Assembly (NCBI GenBank): GCA_022843845.1
Contig: JALHMW010000022.1
Span: forward strand, 1-64,000
DNA length: 64,000 bases
Direction of reading: 5' to 3'
Origin: Archangium sp.
GTDB lineage: Bacteria > Myxococcota > Myxococcia > Myxococcales > Myxococcaceae
In this document: positions 18,607-28,347 of the stretch, in pieces
How the letters are laid out: every line of letters begins with the position of its first letter
Numbering within the stretch: the first letter of the stretch is position 1
Notes under the pieces: generated by a model
The model's database searches: none
Seen by the model: only the letters and a program-made list of their open reading frames with translations
Told to the model about the DNA's origin: nothing
Program-made: the position numbers and the translations under genes

Positions 18607-20952
18607 TCAGCGCTTCTTGTTCTTCTTCTTCTCGACGGTGCGCTCTGTCGCCGCAGGTCCTGACGCAGGACTCGGCGCGTCGCGCGTCGCCAGCTTGAAG
18701 ACCCCGAACAACACACCGGCGATCACGAGCCACACCTTGAAGCCGAAGGAGCCATCGCCGATGGGCGCGCCCCAGGTGCGGTTGACGGCGACCGACAGCA
18801 CGAACAACGACATCGCTCCCAGGCCAGCGAGCACCCAGCGGTTGTGCCACAGGCCGGCGTCGGCCTCGGGCTCCTGCGCACCCTGTTCGCCCCACTTGGT
18901 GAAGCTCCACCACACCAGCGGCACGGCGAGCGCCGAGGCGAACGACATGGCCGTGTATTGCTGATCGAGATCGTGTGACTGGAACGACAGCCACCCGAAG
19001 TTGATGAAGAGCGTCACCGCCGACAGCCCGGCCATCAACAGGCCGACCTCGCGCTTCTCGGAGTACAGCGCCGCCATGCAGAGCAGGAAGCAGTAGTAGT
19101 AGTTCGTCAGCTCGGCCCCGAGCACGATCATGCCGACGCCGAGACAGGCGCCCAGGTACAGCTTCGGACCCGAGTGACGGAGCGCGAAGTACAGGAGCGC
19201 GATTGCGCCGAGCACCAGCGCCACGAAGACCGGCTTCATCTGCCGCCACAGCTCGAGCTTCATGTCCTTCCACGGCTTCCACGCGTCGATGAGCAGGCGA
19301 TCGGTCATCTGCGCGCCGACGGTCGACGGCCTCCACGTCAGCACGGTGCGCAGGCCCATGAGGTTGGTGAGCGGCGTGCTGGCGTGCTTCACGGTGTTGG
19401 CGGCGAAGCGCTTCCACATCGCGACGCCCGAGCCGTCGGCGTCACGCGCGGCCTTGGCTTCGAAGGCTTCTTTCACGCGGGCTGCCACCGTTGCGGCGGT
19501 GTCGCCGACCGCAATGGGGACCTGGAGCGTCTCGTCTCCGCCGATCTTCACCGAGAAGAACGACGCCTCGGTGGTGGGGCTCTCGGCCGCGCTGGCCGTG
19601 CCGCCCAGATAGAACCCTGAGGCGCCGTCGACGGGGCTCACCGCGAGGCCCGGGAGGCTGCTCGTCGGGAAGAGGGAAGGGCCCTTGAGCCAGGTCGTCG
19701 GCGCCTTCGTCTTCGTGTCGACGCGCGAGATGAGCACCTTCGTCGCGCCCGAGTCCGATGGAGACAGGTCCACCGTGAGGGTGTTCGGCGGCGTTCCCGT
19801 CAGCAGGACGAACGAGAGGCCGACCAACACGGCCGTCCCGACGGCTCCACCGGCGACGTACTTGAGGAACGCCGGCTCGAGCTTCTTGTTGCGGCGGAAG
19901 TACTCGACCGCCGCCAGCGCCGGGCCGATCACCGCGAGGCCGGGGAAGAGCCGCAACAGCACGGTGTACGAGAACGACATGCCGCCGAGGAATGGTTTGT
20001 CCTTCTTCAAGAGGCAGACGCTCGCCACCAGAAAGAAGAGCCAGTCGTGGCGAAGGAACGCGCCGCCGGTCCAGTAGTACCGGTTGGGGAAGTTGCAGCC
20101 CAGCACGATGCCCGCGAGCGCGAAGCCACGTGCCCCGAAGGCCCACCAGACCATCAGCATCGTCAGGAAGATGTAGATGGGGTCGAGCAGGTTGACGTGA
20201 ATGAGCCCGTCAGTCGTCGCGGGCCTCAGGTTGGCGAAGTACTGACCCGCCAGCGTCCACACCGGCGTGGCGTTGTAGCCGTGGTCGACGTGGATCTCCT
20301 TCCACCGGTTCTCGTTCACCATCGAGCGGATGGAGTTGATGTCGCGCGTGTACTGAGCCCAGCGCTCGGGCGTGAAGTACTGCTTGCAGATCTGATCGGC
20401 GTTCTCGATCACCTCGCGCGTCGGCGTGATGAGGTTGGTGCGCAGGTCGGTGTGGTTGCGGCGCTGCACCTCGGCGAGGCGGCCGTTCTCGGCGTCGACC
20501 ACCGCGGCGCAGTCGTACATGCGCTCGTAGCCGAGCTCGGGGAAGTACTTCGCGCCGACGTAGTAGTGGTACGTGTCCCAGACGTGCACGAAGCCGCCGA
20601 AGTGCAGGTGGCCGAAGTTGAAGTACGCAAACACGCCCGCCATGCCGAGCGTCACCATGGTGCGATCGCGCATGCGCTGGAACGCGAGTGGCCGGCCTTC
20701 TTCGGCGAGCTTCATGCCCCAGCCGACGACGAACATCGCCGCGATGGCCACGCCGAACGCGACCGTCTGCACCGAGCCGTCGTTGTCGAGCTTGAAGGTG
20801 TCGCGCGCCCAGTCGGAGGCCACGAAGAACCGAGAGAGCAGGCCGATGATCACCAACGCGCCGGCCGGAGCGAGCACGTCGTACGGGCTCGTCGCCTCGG
20901 TGTGTTTCTTCTCGGCTGCCTTGCCTGATTTCTCGGTCGAGGTCGCGCTCAT
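18607..20952 (-). CDS. Large polytopic membrane protein, possibly a glycosyltransferase-like enzyme
   Basis: A 781-residue protein with a charged N-terminus (Lys/Glu-rich, residues 1-20) and at least ten hydrophobic segments. An early outer loop has HVWDTYHYYVGAKYFPELGYERMYDCA, which resembles the first outer loop of polytopic C-type glycosyltransferases acting on polyprenyl sugars. After several helices (about residues 250-390) there is a soluble domain of roughly 150 residues (about 400-550), then more helices and a Lys-rich tail. I cannot assign it to a named family. No neighbour gives a pathway. The ATG at 20952 is the first in the frame. Confidence 0.75.
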   Translation of the reverse strand: MSATSTEKSGKAAEKKHTEATSPYDVLAPAGALVIIGLLSRFFVASDWARDTFKLDNDGSVQTVAFGVAIAAMFVVGWGMKLAEEGRPLAFQRMRDRTMVTLGMAGVFAYFNFGHLHFGGFVHVWDTYHYYVGAKYFPELGYERMYDCAAVVDAENGRLAEVQRRNHTDLRTNLITPTREVIENADQICKQYFTPERWAQYTRDINSIRSMVNENRWKEIHVDHGYNATPVWTLAGQYFANLRPATTDGLIHVNLLDPIYIFLTMLMVWWAFGARGFALAGIVLGCNFPNRYYWTGGAFLRHDWLFFLVASVCLLKKDKPFLGGMSFSYTVLLRLFPGLAVIGPALAAVEYFRRNKKLEPAFLKYVAGGAVGTAVLVGLSFVLLTGTPPNTLTVDLSPSDSGATKVLISRVDTKTKAPTTWLKGPSLFPTSSLPGLAVSPVDGASGFYLGGTASAAESPTTEASFFSVKIGGDETLQVPIAVGDTAATVAARVKEAFEAKAARDADGSGVAMWKRFAANTVKHASTPLTNLMGLRTVLTWRPSTVGAQMTDRLLIDAWKPWKDMKLELWRQMKPVFVALVLGAIALLYFALRHSGPKLYLGACLGVGMIVLGAELTNYYYCFLLCMAALYSEKREVGLLMAGLSAVTLFINFGWLSFQSHDLDQQYTAMSFASALAVPLVWWSFTKWGEQGAQEPEADAGLWHNRWVLAGLGAMSLFVLSVAVNRTWGAPIGDGSFGFKVWLVIAGVLFGVFKLATRDAPSPASGPAATERTVEKKKNKKR

Positions 20953-21014
20953 GGCGGGCGCTCAATAGCACGCGCCGGGCGCAGATCTGCCCCCACGCGA
21001 GGTCGAAACTGTCG

Positions 21015-22198
21015 TCAGCGGCAGCAGCGGAAGCCAACGGCCGAATCCCCGCCGCCCTCGGGGAAGTCGAAGCCGGTGTTGCAGCGCAGCAGCCCTGCGC
21101 TCGCCGAGCTGCGGAACGAGCCCCCGCGAATACGACAGCCCGCGGCGCTGCACGTCGCCGTGCGCTCATAGGCGTTGCCGCTCATGTCGTAGACGCCAGG
21201 GTAGCCGCCAACACAACCGCCCAGCATTCCCGTCGCGGCGATGGCGTTGAGCCCGCGGTCGAGCCCGTTGCAGGTCATCGCGCCGTAGGTGTTGCCGTAG
21301 GGGTAGAGCCGCCCTGTCGGGCCTGCACACGCGGCCTGCCATTGCGCTTCGCTGCACAGGCGCTTGCCCGCGAGCACGCACGCGGCCGCCGCCTGCATCG
21401 TGTTCAGCGAGAGCCAGGGCATGGCGCCCACTGCCGAGACTGCCTGCCCACCAGCGCCTTGAGATGCCTCGTAGCGATCGACGCACCCGCCGCCGTTCAC
21501 TGTCGCCATGTCGGCTGGACAACCTGCGTCGGGGACCGGTGCCCCGGCGTCGACCGGCCCTGCATCGAGGCCTGCGTCGACGAGACCTGCGTCGACTCCG
21601 GCCTCGGGAGCACCAGCGTCACCGGCTCCACCATCGAACCCGAGGCCTGCGTCGCCTGACCCTGCGTCAAGGCCGGAGCCGGCGTCGAACTCGAGGCCTG
21701 CATCGACTCCTGCGTCGAGAGCGCCAGCGTCACCGGCTCCCCCGTCGAACCCGAGGCCTGCGTCGCCTGACCCTGCGTCAAGGCCGGAGCCGGCGTCGAA
21801 CTCGACGCCCATACCCTCGCCGACCACCGGCACCAGGAGCTGCGGCGCGTTCGCCGCGTTGCTGTCGATGACGAGTCGAGCCGCGCTCGGGCCTCGGCGC
21901 GCCGGCGAGAACACAACGCGAAGCTCGGTCGAGCCCCCTGTCGCGATGCTCAACGGAGGAAAGCCCGAGGTGCGAAAGGCGCTGGCGTCCGAGCCGCCGA
22001 TCGTGATGCTGCTCACGACGACCGTCGATCGACCTGTGTTGATCAGCCGCAGGGGGAACTCGCGCGACGTGCCCACCACCGCTGACCGAAATCCAGGGTC
22101 AGCGGGTCGACCTCGAGCTGGGCCGTCGTGCGTGATGAGGAGGGGCCGCAGTCGCAGGCCGGTGCAACGAGGAACAGAAGGGGCAGGAGCCGACGCAT
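21015..22198 (-). pseudogene. SUMF1/formylglycine-generating-like lipoprotein, broken by one frameshift
   Basis: The natural start is ATG 22198, encoding a lipoprotein-like signal (MRRLLPLLFLVAPAC) and then LEVDPLTLDFGQ, the opening of an ASH/choice-of-anchor-D beta domain. At 22080-22084 the frame is lost. The next frame continues the same domain exactly (VVGTSREFPLRLINTG), so one base appears to be missing. The rest is a Gly-Asp-Ala linker with a 111-bp internal duplication, then a C-terminal FGE-sulfatase-like domain: CVDRYEAS, LAGKRLCSEAQWQAAC, GNAYERT, RGGSF, GFRC. It may be a surface protein using a C-lectin-like fold rather than an enzyme. Whether the shift is real or a sequencing error cannot be decided here. 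Confidence 0.8.
21612..21815 (-). repeat. 111-bp in-frame tandem duplication (Asp/Ala/Gly linker)
   Basis: The stretch beginning ACCGGCTCC at 21621 repeats at 21732 with only a few changes over about 90 bases. The unit is 111 bp (37 codons), encoding a DAGSGLDAGSGDAGLGFDGG-type sequence, so it preserves the frame of the SUMF1-like gene. Confidence 0.85.
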
Positions 22199-22298
22199 CG
22201 GGCGCTCCTTACCACGCGAGGCATCGTCGATCCGTCGCGGGACCACGGTGGCTTGCACCGAATCGAAGGTTGGCGGGGCAGTTGCACTGGGTCCGCCC

Positions 22299-23732
22299 AT
22301 GTCCCTCCAGACCGATCACAAACTGGCGATGCTGGTCGCCGCAGGTCTCTCTCTGGCGTGTGGGAGCCCGAGCGTCGTGGCGCCACCTCCGATGCCTGAC
22401 GACGCAGGCGTGCCCGACGCAGGCGTGCCCGACGCAAGCGTTGTCGCCAACGCTGGCCCGCTGACGGCCACGTTCTTCCAACACGTCGATGGCGGTGCGG
22501 TGCCGGTCGACTCGCTCGTGTACAGCCTGCCGTTCTTTCTCCGCGTCACCGGCGCTCCACCAGGCGCGACCGTCGCGGTGACTTCACGGGTGCAGCGGCT
22601 GGAGTCGCAGGCCGTCTTTCGCGCCTCGGTTGATGGCGTCGTCGACACCTCGACCGATGCTCCGCTCTGGGGCGCGTACAGCGGGCCCGACCCTGACGGG
22701 CTGGTCTGGACGTTGGCGCCGTCGTCGTTCGACTTCGGGACGACCTTCGACCTCGGCGCCGAGGTCGACGTGATGGACGGCGGGCAGACGTTCGCCAGGC
22801 TCGCGCGCCCGGGCATGGGGACCGGCACGCGGCAGGAGCGCGTCACCATCGGCACGCTCCCCGGCGTCTTCTACAGATGGCAAGGCGGTGAACGCAGGCC
22901 AGCGGTGCTGGTGCTCGGAGGCTCGGAGTGTCGCCTCGCGTCGACCAGCTTCGTCGCCGCATACCTGACGACCGCTGGCTACCACGCGCTCGCGGTCGAC
23001 TACTGCCGCAACGGCGTCATCTCGCAGGTTCCGCTCGAAGGGCTGGTGGCTGCCATCGATTGGCTTGCGTCGCAGCCTGACGTCGACACGACCAGGCTCG
23101 CCGTCGTCGGAGGATCTCGCGGAGGCGAGCTGGCCCTGGAGCTCGCCTCCCGTGACGCGCGGCTCAAGGCTGTCGTCGGCGTCGTGCCGAGCCTCTACCG
23201 CTGGGGCGACACGGGCGCGGGCACTGACAGCGCGTGGACCTTCGCAGGCGTCGAGCTCCCGACGATCCCCAACGCGCCCACGATGACCCAGCCCATCGAG
23301 GAGAACCTCGGTGGCGGGCTGGTGGGCTATCGCCTCACGCCCATCTTCGATGCCGATCTCGCGAGCGCGACGCCAGCGCAGCGAGCGGCAGCGACGATCG
23401 AGCTCGAACGCGCGCGCGCGCACGTGCTCCTGGTCGGTGCGGCTGACGATGGGGTCTGGCCTTCCTGTCGGTACGTCGCTGATGCGTGGAACCGCCTCAC
23501 CTCAGCGCAGCATCAGGCGTCGCACCCGGCCGATCGTCAGCTCTGTCTCCCCGCAGCAGGGCATGCCGTCGGTGCTCCGGGATGGTCGACCCGTGAGGGC
23601 TACTCGGCGTTCAACCCCGCGCTCGGTGGCAACCTCATCTTCGGTGGAACAGCGGAAGGCCGAGGCCGCGCCAACCGCGCCTACGACACGGCCTGGCGTG
23701 CCTTCCTCGCGGCCGCGTTCGCCGCTCCGTAA
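22299..23732 (+). CDS. BAAT/acyl-CoA thioesterase-like lipoprotein (alpha/beta hydrolase)
   Basis: A 477-residue protein with the signal MSLQTDHKLAMLVAAGLSLAC and a lipobox-like LSLAC. A small tandem repeat VPDAGVPDAS comes next. Residues about 70-190 look like the BAAT N-terminal beta domain (FFLRVTGAPPGATVAVTS). The C-terminal half has the BAAT hydrolase pattern RPAVLVLGGSECRLAS, then the nucleophile in VVGGSRGGELALELA, an acid in GAADDGVWP, and His in AAGHAVGAPG. Bacterial members use Ser, as here. Relatives hydrolyse acyl-CoA or transfer acyl groups; an exported lipoprotein version more likely works as an esterase. An in-frame ATG at 22329 is an alternative start. Confidence 0.83.
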   Translation: MSLQTDHKLAMLVAAGLSLACGSPSVVAPPPMPDDAGVPDAGVPDASVVANAGPLTATFFQHVDGGAVPVDSLVYSLPFFLRVTGAPPGATVAVTSRVQRLESQAVFRASVDGVVDTSTDAPLWGAYSGPDPDGLVWTLAPSSFDFGTTFDLGAEVDVMDGGQTFARLARPGMGTGTRQERVTIGTLPGVFYRWQGGERRPAVLVLGGSECRLASTSFVAAYLTTAGYHALAVDYCRNGVISQVPLEGLVAAIDWLASQPDVDTTRLAVVGGSRGGELALELASRDARLKAVVGVVPSLYRWGDTGAGTDSAWTFAGVELPTIPNAPTMTQPIEENLGGGLVGYRLTPIFDADLASATPAQRAAATIELERARAHVLLVGAADDGVWPSCRYVADAWNRLTSAQHQASHPADRQLCLPAAGHAVGAPGWSTREGYSAFNPALGGNLIFGGTAEGRGRANRAYDTAWRAFLAAAFAAP

Positions 23733-23823
23733 GGCGCTCGACCCCGCGAGAAAGAAACGAGGAATTCCAGAGACTTCCGGCGATCCTCAGATCCACAATG
23801 GGCCCCACACGTTCGGAGGGGTC

Positions 23824-26193
23824 ATGAACCGACTTTTGCTGCTGGCCGCTGTGTTCGCCGCGTCGACGTCGCTGGCGCAGGGCATGTTGATTCCCACCGA
23901 CCAATCGATGGGCCCGTTGGGCATCAAGTACCAGCGCGTGGCGACCGAGATCGTCGACGGCACCGCGGTGACGAAGGTCGAGCAGGTCTTCGTGAACTCG
24001 GCGCCGCGGCAGCTCGAGGCGCACTTCGTCTTCCCGCTCCCCAAGGGCGCCGCGCTGCAGGACTTCTACCTGTGGATCAACGGAAAGAAGACCAAAGGAG
24101 AGGTGCTCGAGAAGCAGAAGGCCACCGACATCTATGAGGGCATCGTGCGGCGCCTCCAGGACCCGGGCCTGCTCGAGTACATCGACACCGACGCCTTCCG
24201 CGCGCGGGTGTTTCCGGTGCCGGCCAACGGTGAGCAGAAGATCGAGCTGACCTTCAGCCAGGTGCTCGAGTTCCAGTCGGGCATCTACCGCTACCACTAC
24301 CCGCTCGGCGCCGGCTCGCGTGGGGCTCCGGCGCTCACCGTGCGGCAGGACTTCGTGTTCTCGGCGCACATCACCTCGAAGACGCCGATTCGCAGCGTCT
24401 ACTCGCCGACCCACAAGATGGGCGTGAACAAGAAGAACGACTCCGACGCGACGGCCGGCCTCGAGCTGGGCCCCGGCACCGACATCTCGAAGGATCTCGA
24501 TCTCTTCTACACGGTGTCCGACAAGGCCATCGGCTTCAGCTTCCTGCCGTACCGGCCGAACTCGGAAGAGCCCGGCTTCTTCATGGCGTTGCTGTCGCCG
24601 AAGACCGAGCTGAAGGCCGACGAGGTGATGCCCAAGCGCATCACCTTCGTGATGGACACCTCGGGCTCGATGATGGGCGAGCGCATCAAGCTGGCGCGTG
24701 ACTCGATGAAGTACGGCGTGCAGCGCCTCAACGCGAAGGACGAGTTCAACGTGGTGCGTTTCTCGACCGACGTCGAGGCGCTCTTCGAGAAGCCGCAGCC
24801 CGCCAGCGAAGCGAACGTGAAGAAGGCGCTCGAGTTCGTCGCGTCGTTCGAGGCCATCGGCGGCACTGCCATCGACGAAGGCCTGCAGCGCGCGCTGAAA
24901 GACGCCGAGGGTCGTGGCGCCATGCAGCACATCGTGTTGTTCGTCACCGACGGCCACCCGACGGTCGGCGTCACTGAAGAGCCCGACATCGCCAGCCGTG
25001 CGCGTGGTGGGAACAAGGGCAGCCGCGTCTTCACCTTCGGCGTCGGCGAAGACTTGAACGCCCGCCTGCTCGATCGCATCGCCGAAGACGGCCGCGGCAC
25101 GTCGGACTTCGCGCGCGACGGGAAGGACTTCGAGGTGCGCGTCTCGGGCCTGTTCGACAAGGTCGCCAACCCGGTGCTCGCGGAGCTGTCGCTCGATCTC
25201 GCCGCCTTCGGTGCGTACGACGTCTACCCGAAGAAGCTGCCCGACCTCTTCAAGGGCACGCAGCTCGTGGTGACCGGCCGCTACCGCACGCCGAAGGAGG
25301 CCGCGGTGGTGTTGAGCGGCTCCATGAACGGCAAGAAGACCGTCTACGAGTACCGCGCCGACGCCGTGAAAGAGGGCAAGGCGTACGACTTCGTTCCGCG
25401 CCTGTGGGCCATTCGCAAGGTCGGCTACCTGCTCGACGAGATTCGTCTGCATGGCGAGAAGCCGGAGCTCAAGGACGAGATCGTCATGCTTGGGAAGAAG
25501 TACGGCATCGTGACGCCGTACACCTCGTACCTGGTGGTGGAAGACGTCGCGCCGGTGGCCAACAACATGCGCCCGCCTCCGCCTCCGCAGCGCCCGTGGC
25601 GGGAAGAGGAAGCGCGTCGTGACGTGCCCTGGAGCGCGCGCGGCATCGGTGGTGGTGGTCGAGGCGGCCCGGGGCAGGGCGCGCCCGCGCCGGTGGCCTC
25701 CAGCCCGCCTGCAGACCGTGCACGCAGCGACGAGGACTTCAACGACGTCTTCGGCAGCGCCAGCAAGGCCGAAGCGAAAGAGAAGCCCAAGGGCGGGCTC
25801 GCGGACCCGAGGCCTGCCGCCGAGCCGTCGAAGGCGCTCGAGTCGGCCGATGGCACCACGGGCATCGCGGTGGCCAAGAAGGTGCGCTCGATGAAGGACC
25901 AGGAGGTGGGCACCAAAGCGTCGGATCCCGTGCGCGTCGCGTCGGGCCGCACGTTCCTGTTCCGCATGGGCGGGTGGATCGACTCCGAGGCCGTCAACGG
26001 CACGCCGAAGCAGCTGAAGGTGAAGTACCTCTCGGATGCGTACTTCGCGATCTTGAAGCTCAAGCCCGAGCTGAAGGCCGCGCTCTCGCTCGGCAACCGC
26101 GTCGTCATCGTCGTCGGCAAGGACAAGAGCCTGGTGATCGCGCCTGACGATGGCGAGACGAAGGCGGACAAGATCGGCGACTTCCTGAAGTGA
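23824..26193 (+). CDS. VIT and von Willebrand factor A domain exported protein
   Basis: A 789-residue protein with the signal MNRLLLLAAVFAASTSLAQG and an excellent ribosome site (GGAGGGG) before ATG 23824. A VIT domain covers about residues 25-150 (VTKVEQVFVN, LEAHFVFPLPKGAAL, ATDIYEGIVRR). A VWA domain follows at about 275-440, with the metal site DTSGSMMGERI and TDGHPTVG. A Pro/Gly/Arg-rich linker at about 580-630 leads to a C-terminal domain of about 110 residues (RTFLFRMGGWIDS). Such proteins resemble inter-alpha-trypsin inhibitor heavy chains and probably mediate metal-dependent adhesion outside the inner membrane. It is next to another VWA lipoprotein on the same strand. Confidence 0.9.
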   Translation: MNRLLLLAAVFAASTSLAQGMLIPTDQSMGPLGIKYQRVATEIVDGTAVTKVEQVFVNSAPRQLEAHFVFPLPKGAALQDFYLWINGKKTKGEVLEKQKATDIYEGIVRRLQDPGLLEYIDTDAFRARVFPVPANGEQKIELTFSQVLEFQSGIYRYHYPLGAGSRGAPALTVRQDFVFSAHITSKTPIRSVYSPTHKMGVNKKNDSDATAGLELGPGTDISKDLDLFYTVSDKAIGFSFLPYRPNSEEPGFFMALLSPKTELKADEVMPKRITFVMDTSGSMMGERIKLARDSMKYGVQRLNAKDEFNVVRFSTDVEALFEKPQPASEANVKKALEFVASFEAIGGTAIDEGLQRALKDAEGRGAMQHIVLFVTDGHPTVGVTEEPDIASRARGGNKGSRVFTFGVGEDLNARLLDRIAEDGRGTSDFARDGKDFEVRVSGLFDKVANPVLAELSLDLAAFGAYDVYPKKLPDLFKGTQLVVTGRYRTPKEAAVVLSGSMNGKKTVYEYRADAVKEGKAYDFVPRLWAIRKVGYLLDEIRLHGEKPELKDEIVMLGKKYGIVTPYTSYLVVEDVAPVANNMRPPPPPQRPWREEEARRDVPWSARGIGGGGRGGPGQGAPAPVASSPPADRARSDEDFNDVFGSASKAEAKEKPKGGLADPRPAAEPSKALESADGTTGIAVAKKVRSMKDQEVGTKASDPVRVASGRTFLFRMGGWIDSEAVNGTPKQLKVKYLSDAYFAILKLKPELKAALSLGNRVVIVVGKDKSLVIAPDDGETKADKIGDFLK

Positions 26194-26210
26194 TGACGGT
26201 GCAGTGAACG

Positions 26211-26247
26211 ACGGCCCGGCCTCCCTCGTGGAGCGCCGGGCCTTGTC
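26211..26247 (+). terminator. Candidate terminator hairpin after the VIT/VWA gene
   Basis: GGCCCGGC (26213-26220) pairs with GCCGGGCC (26235-26242), a perfect 8-bp stem 20 bases after the stop codon. The following tail (TTGTCG) is only weakly T-rich, so termination is plausible but not certain. Confidence 0.5.
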
Positions 26248-26354
26248 GTGCGCGATGGCAGCGCGACGGATGCAGGGAACTCGTCGCGCGCGTCGGTGTC
26301 TGGAGCCTCCGAGCCCGCCTCACCGCGGGTGTTTCTCTTCCAATGGAGCTCCCC

Positions 26355-28157
26355 ATGCGACTGTCCGCCTTTGCTGCGGTGTGTGTCTGTTGCGCCTGTT
26401 CCACGCCGACCGAGCCGCCCGTGGAGCCACCACAGGCCCACGTCGAGATCGTCGAGAAGATCGTGAAGCAGGAGGCGGTGAAGAAGGCCGACCCCGCCCC
26501 GCAACCAGATCTCGCGATGAAGCCGGTGGAGAAGCTCAATCGCGCGAGGGTGTCGGGCCTCGCCGAGGTGAAGGCGGGCAAGCGCGCTGAGCTGTCGGAG
26601 GTGCTCGGGTCGGCGCATGGCATCAGCGTCGGGACGAGCCACGGCGTTGGTGGGCTGGGCACCCGAGGCATGGGCAGCGGCTCGGCGGGCGGGGTCGGCG
26701 TGCTCAGCCTCCGCGGCTCAGGCGTCGCGGTGGGCGGCGTGGCGATGGCGCGCGCGTTCGGGGGCGGAGGCGCCATCTCGACCGATCGTGGGGGCGATGG
26801 CGAGTCGTACGGCGACTACGGCGTCAACGAGTGGACCGACACCGCGAAGGATCATCTGTCGACCTTCGCCGCTGACGTCGACACGGCCTCGTACACGGTT
26901 GCCCGGCGGAAGATCGTCGAGGGCTTGATGCCTCCGGCCGAGTCGGTGCGCGTCGAAGAGTTCCTCAACTACTTCAAGTACCGCTACCCGCAGCCCGAAG
27001 GTGGCGCGCTCGGCGTGACGATGGACGCGGCGCCGTCTCCGTTCTCGAGCGGTAAGCACCTGCTCCGCGTGGGAATCCAGGGTCGCAGGCTCTCGGTCTC
27101 GGAGCGCAAGGCCGCGCACCTCACGTTCCTCGTCGACGTCTCGGGCTCGATGCAGTCACCCGACAAGCTGCCGCTCGCGCAGCGCGCCCTTCGGCTGCTC
27201 GTCGACAACCTGCGTGATGGCGACACGGTGGCGCTCGTCACCTACGCCGGCAACGTGCGCGTCGTGCTCCCGCACACCGGCATGGAGAAGAAGGCGCTCA
27301 TTCACGAGGCGATCGCCGGACTCACGGCCGGTGGCTCCACGGCCATGGCCTCGGGCATCGAGCTGGCCTACCAGCAGGCGACGAAGGTGCTCGACGGCGC
27401 ATCGCTCTCGCGCGTCATCATCCTCTCTGATGGTGACGCCAACGTCGGTGCCGCCACGCCCGGCGAGATTCGGAAGCTGATCGCCGGCCATACGAAGGAA
27501 GGCATCACCGTCACCACCGTCGGCTTCGGCATGGGCAACTACAAGGACGACGTGATGGAGCAGTTCGCCAACAAGGGAAACGGCAACCACTACTACGTCG
27601 ACTCGTTGTTCGAGGCGAAGCGGGTGTTCCAGACCGAGCTGGGCGGCACGCTCGAGGTGATCGCCCAGGACGTGAAGCTGCAGGTCGACTTCGACGCCGC
27701 GCAGGTGAAGCGCTACCGCCTCATCGGCTACGAGAACCGCGACATCGCCGACGTCGACTTCCGGAACGATCGTGTCGACGCGGGTGAGATCGGCTCTGGC
27801 CACACGGTGACGGCGCTGTACGAGGTCGAGCTCAAGCCGGGCGCTGGCGCGAAGCTCTGCACGGTGCGGGTGCGCGCGAAGAAGCCGCGTGGCACAGAGG
27901 CCGCCGAGCAGGCCTTCCCGTTCCCCGCCGCCGCGCTGGCGACGCGCTTCGATGGCGCACCGAACGACCTTCGGTTCGCGACCGCGGTGATGGGCGCGGC
28001 CGAGCTGTTCCGTCAGAGCCCGCACGCGCGCAGCTGGAACGTCGACGCGGTCCTCGAGATCGCCCGCAGCGCGGCAGGTGACGAGGCCGATCGCCGCGAG
28101 TTCGTGTCGCTGCTCGAGCGCTCCCGCCCGGTACTGAAGGCCGTCGCGTCGCGCTGA
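26355..28157 (+). CDS. YfbK-like von Willebrand factor A lipoprotein
   Basis: A 600-residue lipoprotein with the signal MRLSAFAAVCVCCAC; a lipobox-type Cys precedes STPTEPP. A Lys/Glu-rich and then Gly-rich linker (to about residue 150) leads to the VWF-N segment STFAADVDTASYTVARR. The VWA domain comes next, with the metal site VDVSGSM and ILSDGDANVG at about 250-420. A C-terminal DUF3520-like region follows (LIGYENRDIADVDFRND). This is the YfbK/VWA-CTERM-like architecture found in many Bacteroidota and Myxococcota. The function is unproven; metal-dependent protein binding at the envelope is likely. ATG 26343 is an alternative start four codons upstream. Confidence 0.88.
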   Translation: MRLSAFAAVCVCCACSTPTEPPVEPPQAHVEIVEKIVKQEAVKKADPAPQPDLAMKPVEKLNRARVSGLAEVKAGKRAELSEVLGSAHGISVGTSHGVGGLGTRGMGSGSAGGVGVLSLRGSGVAVGGVAMARAFGGGGAISTDRGGDGESYGDYGVNEWTDTAKDHLSTFAADVDTASYTVARRKIVEGLMPPAESVRVEEFLNYFKYRYPQPEGGALGVTMDAAPSPFSSGKHLLRVGIQGRRLSVSERKAAHLTFLVDVSGSMQSPDKLPLAQRALRLLVDNLRDGDTVALVTYAGNVRVVLPHTGMEKKALIHEAIAGLTAGGSTAMASGIELAYQQATKVLDGASLSRVIILSDGDANVGAATPGEIRKLIAGHTKEGITVTTVGFGMGNYKDDVMEQFANKGNGNHYYVDSLFEAKRVFQTELGGTLEVIAQDVKLQVDFDAAQVKRYRLIGYENRDIADVDFRNDRVDAGEIGSGHTVTALYEVELKPGAGAKLCTVRVRAKKPRGTEAAEQAFPFPAAALATRFDGAPNDLRFATAVMGAAELFRQSPHARSWNVDAVLEIARSAAGDEADRREFVSLLERSRPVLKAVASR

Positions 28158-28162
28158 GCTCT

Positions 28163-28183
28163 GGGCTCGTGTGCCACGAGCCC
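28163..28183. terminator. Perfect hairpin between convergent genes
   Basis: GGGCTCGTG (28163-28171) and CACGAGCCC (28175-28183) form a 9-bp stem with a 3-base loop, 5 bases after the VWA gene stop. No T-tract follows on either strand, so it may be a weak terminator or a 3'-end stabilising hairpin. The rest of the gap to 28347 shows nothing. Confidence 0.45.
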
Positions 28184-28347
28184 TCGGAGCCTTCGCCAGC
28201 TTCGCCGACGCCACCGATGACGACCCGAGCAAGGCCGTGCGAAGGGCGACTGAATGAAGGCCGACGCGTTGCGCCGACGCTCGCCGCGATCGGTCGGCGG
28301 GTGCTCCATCGCGCCGCCGTGAGGCAGCGCAACAGCCGCCCCCGGTT

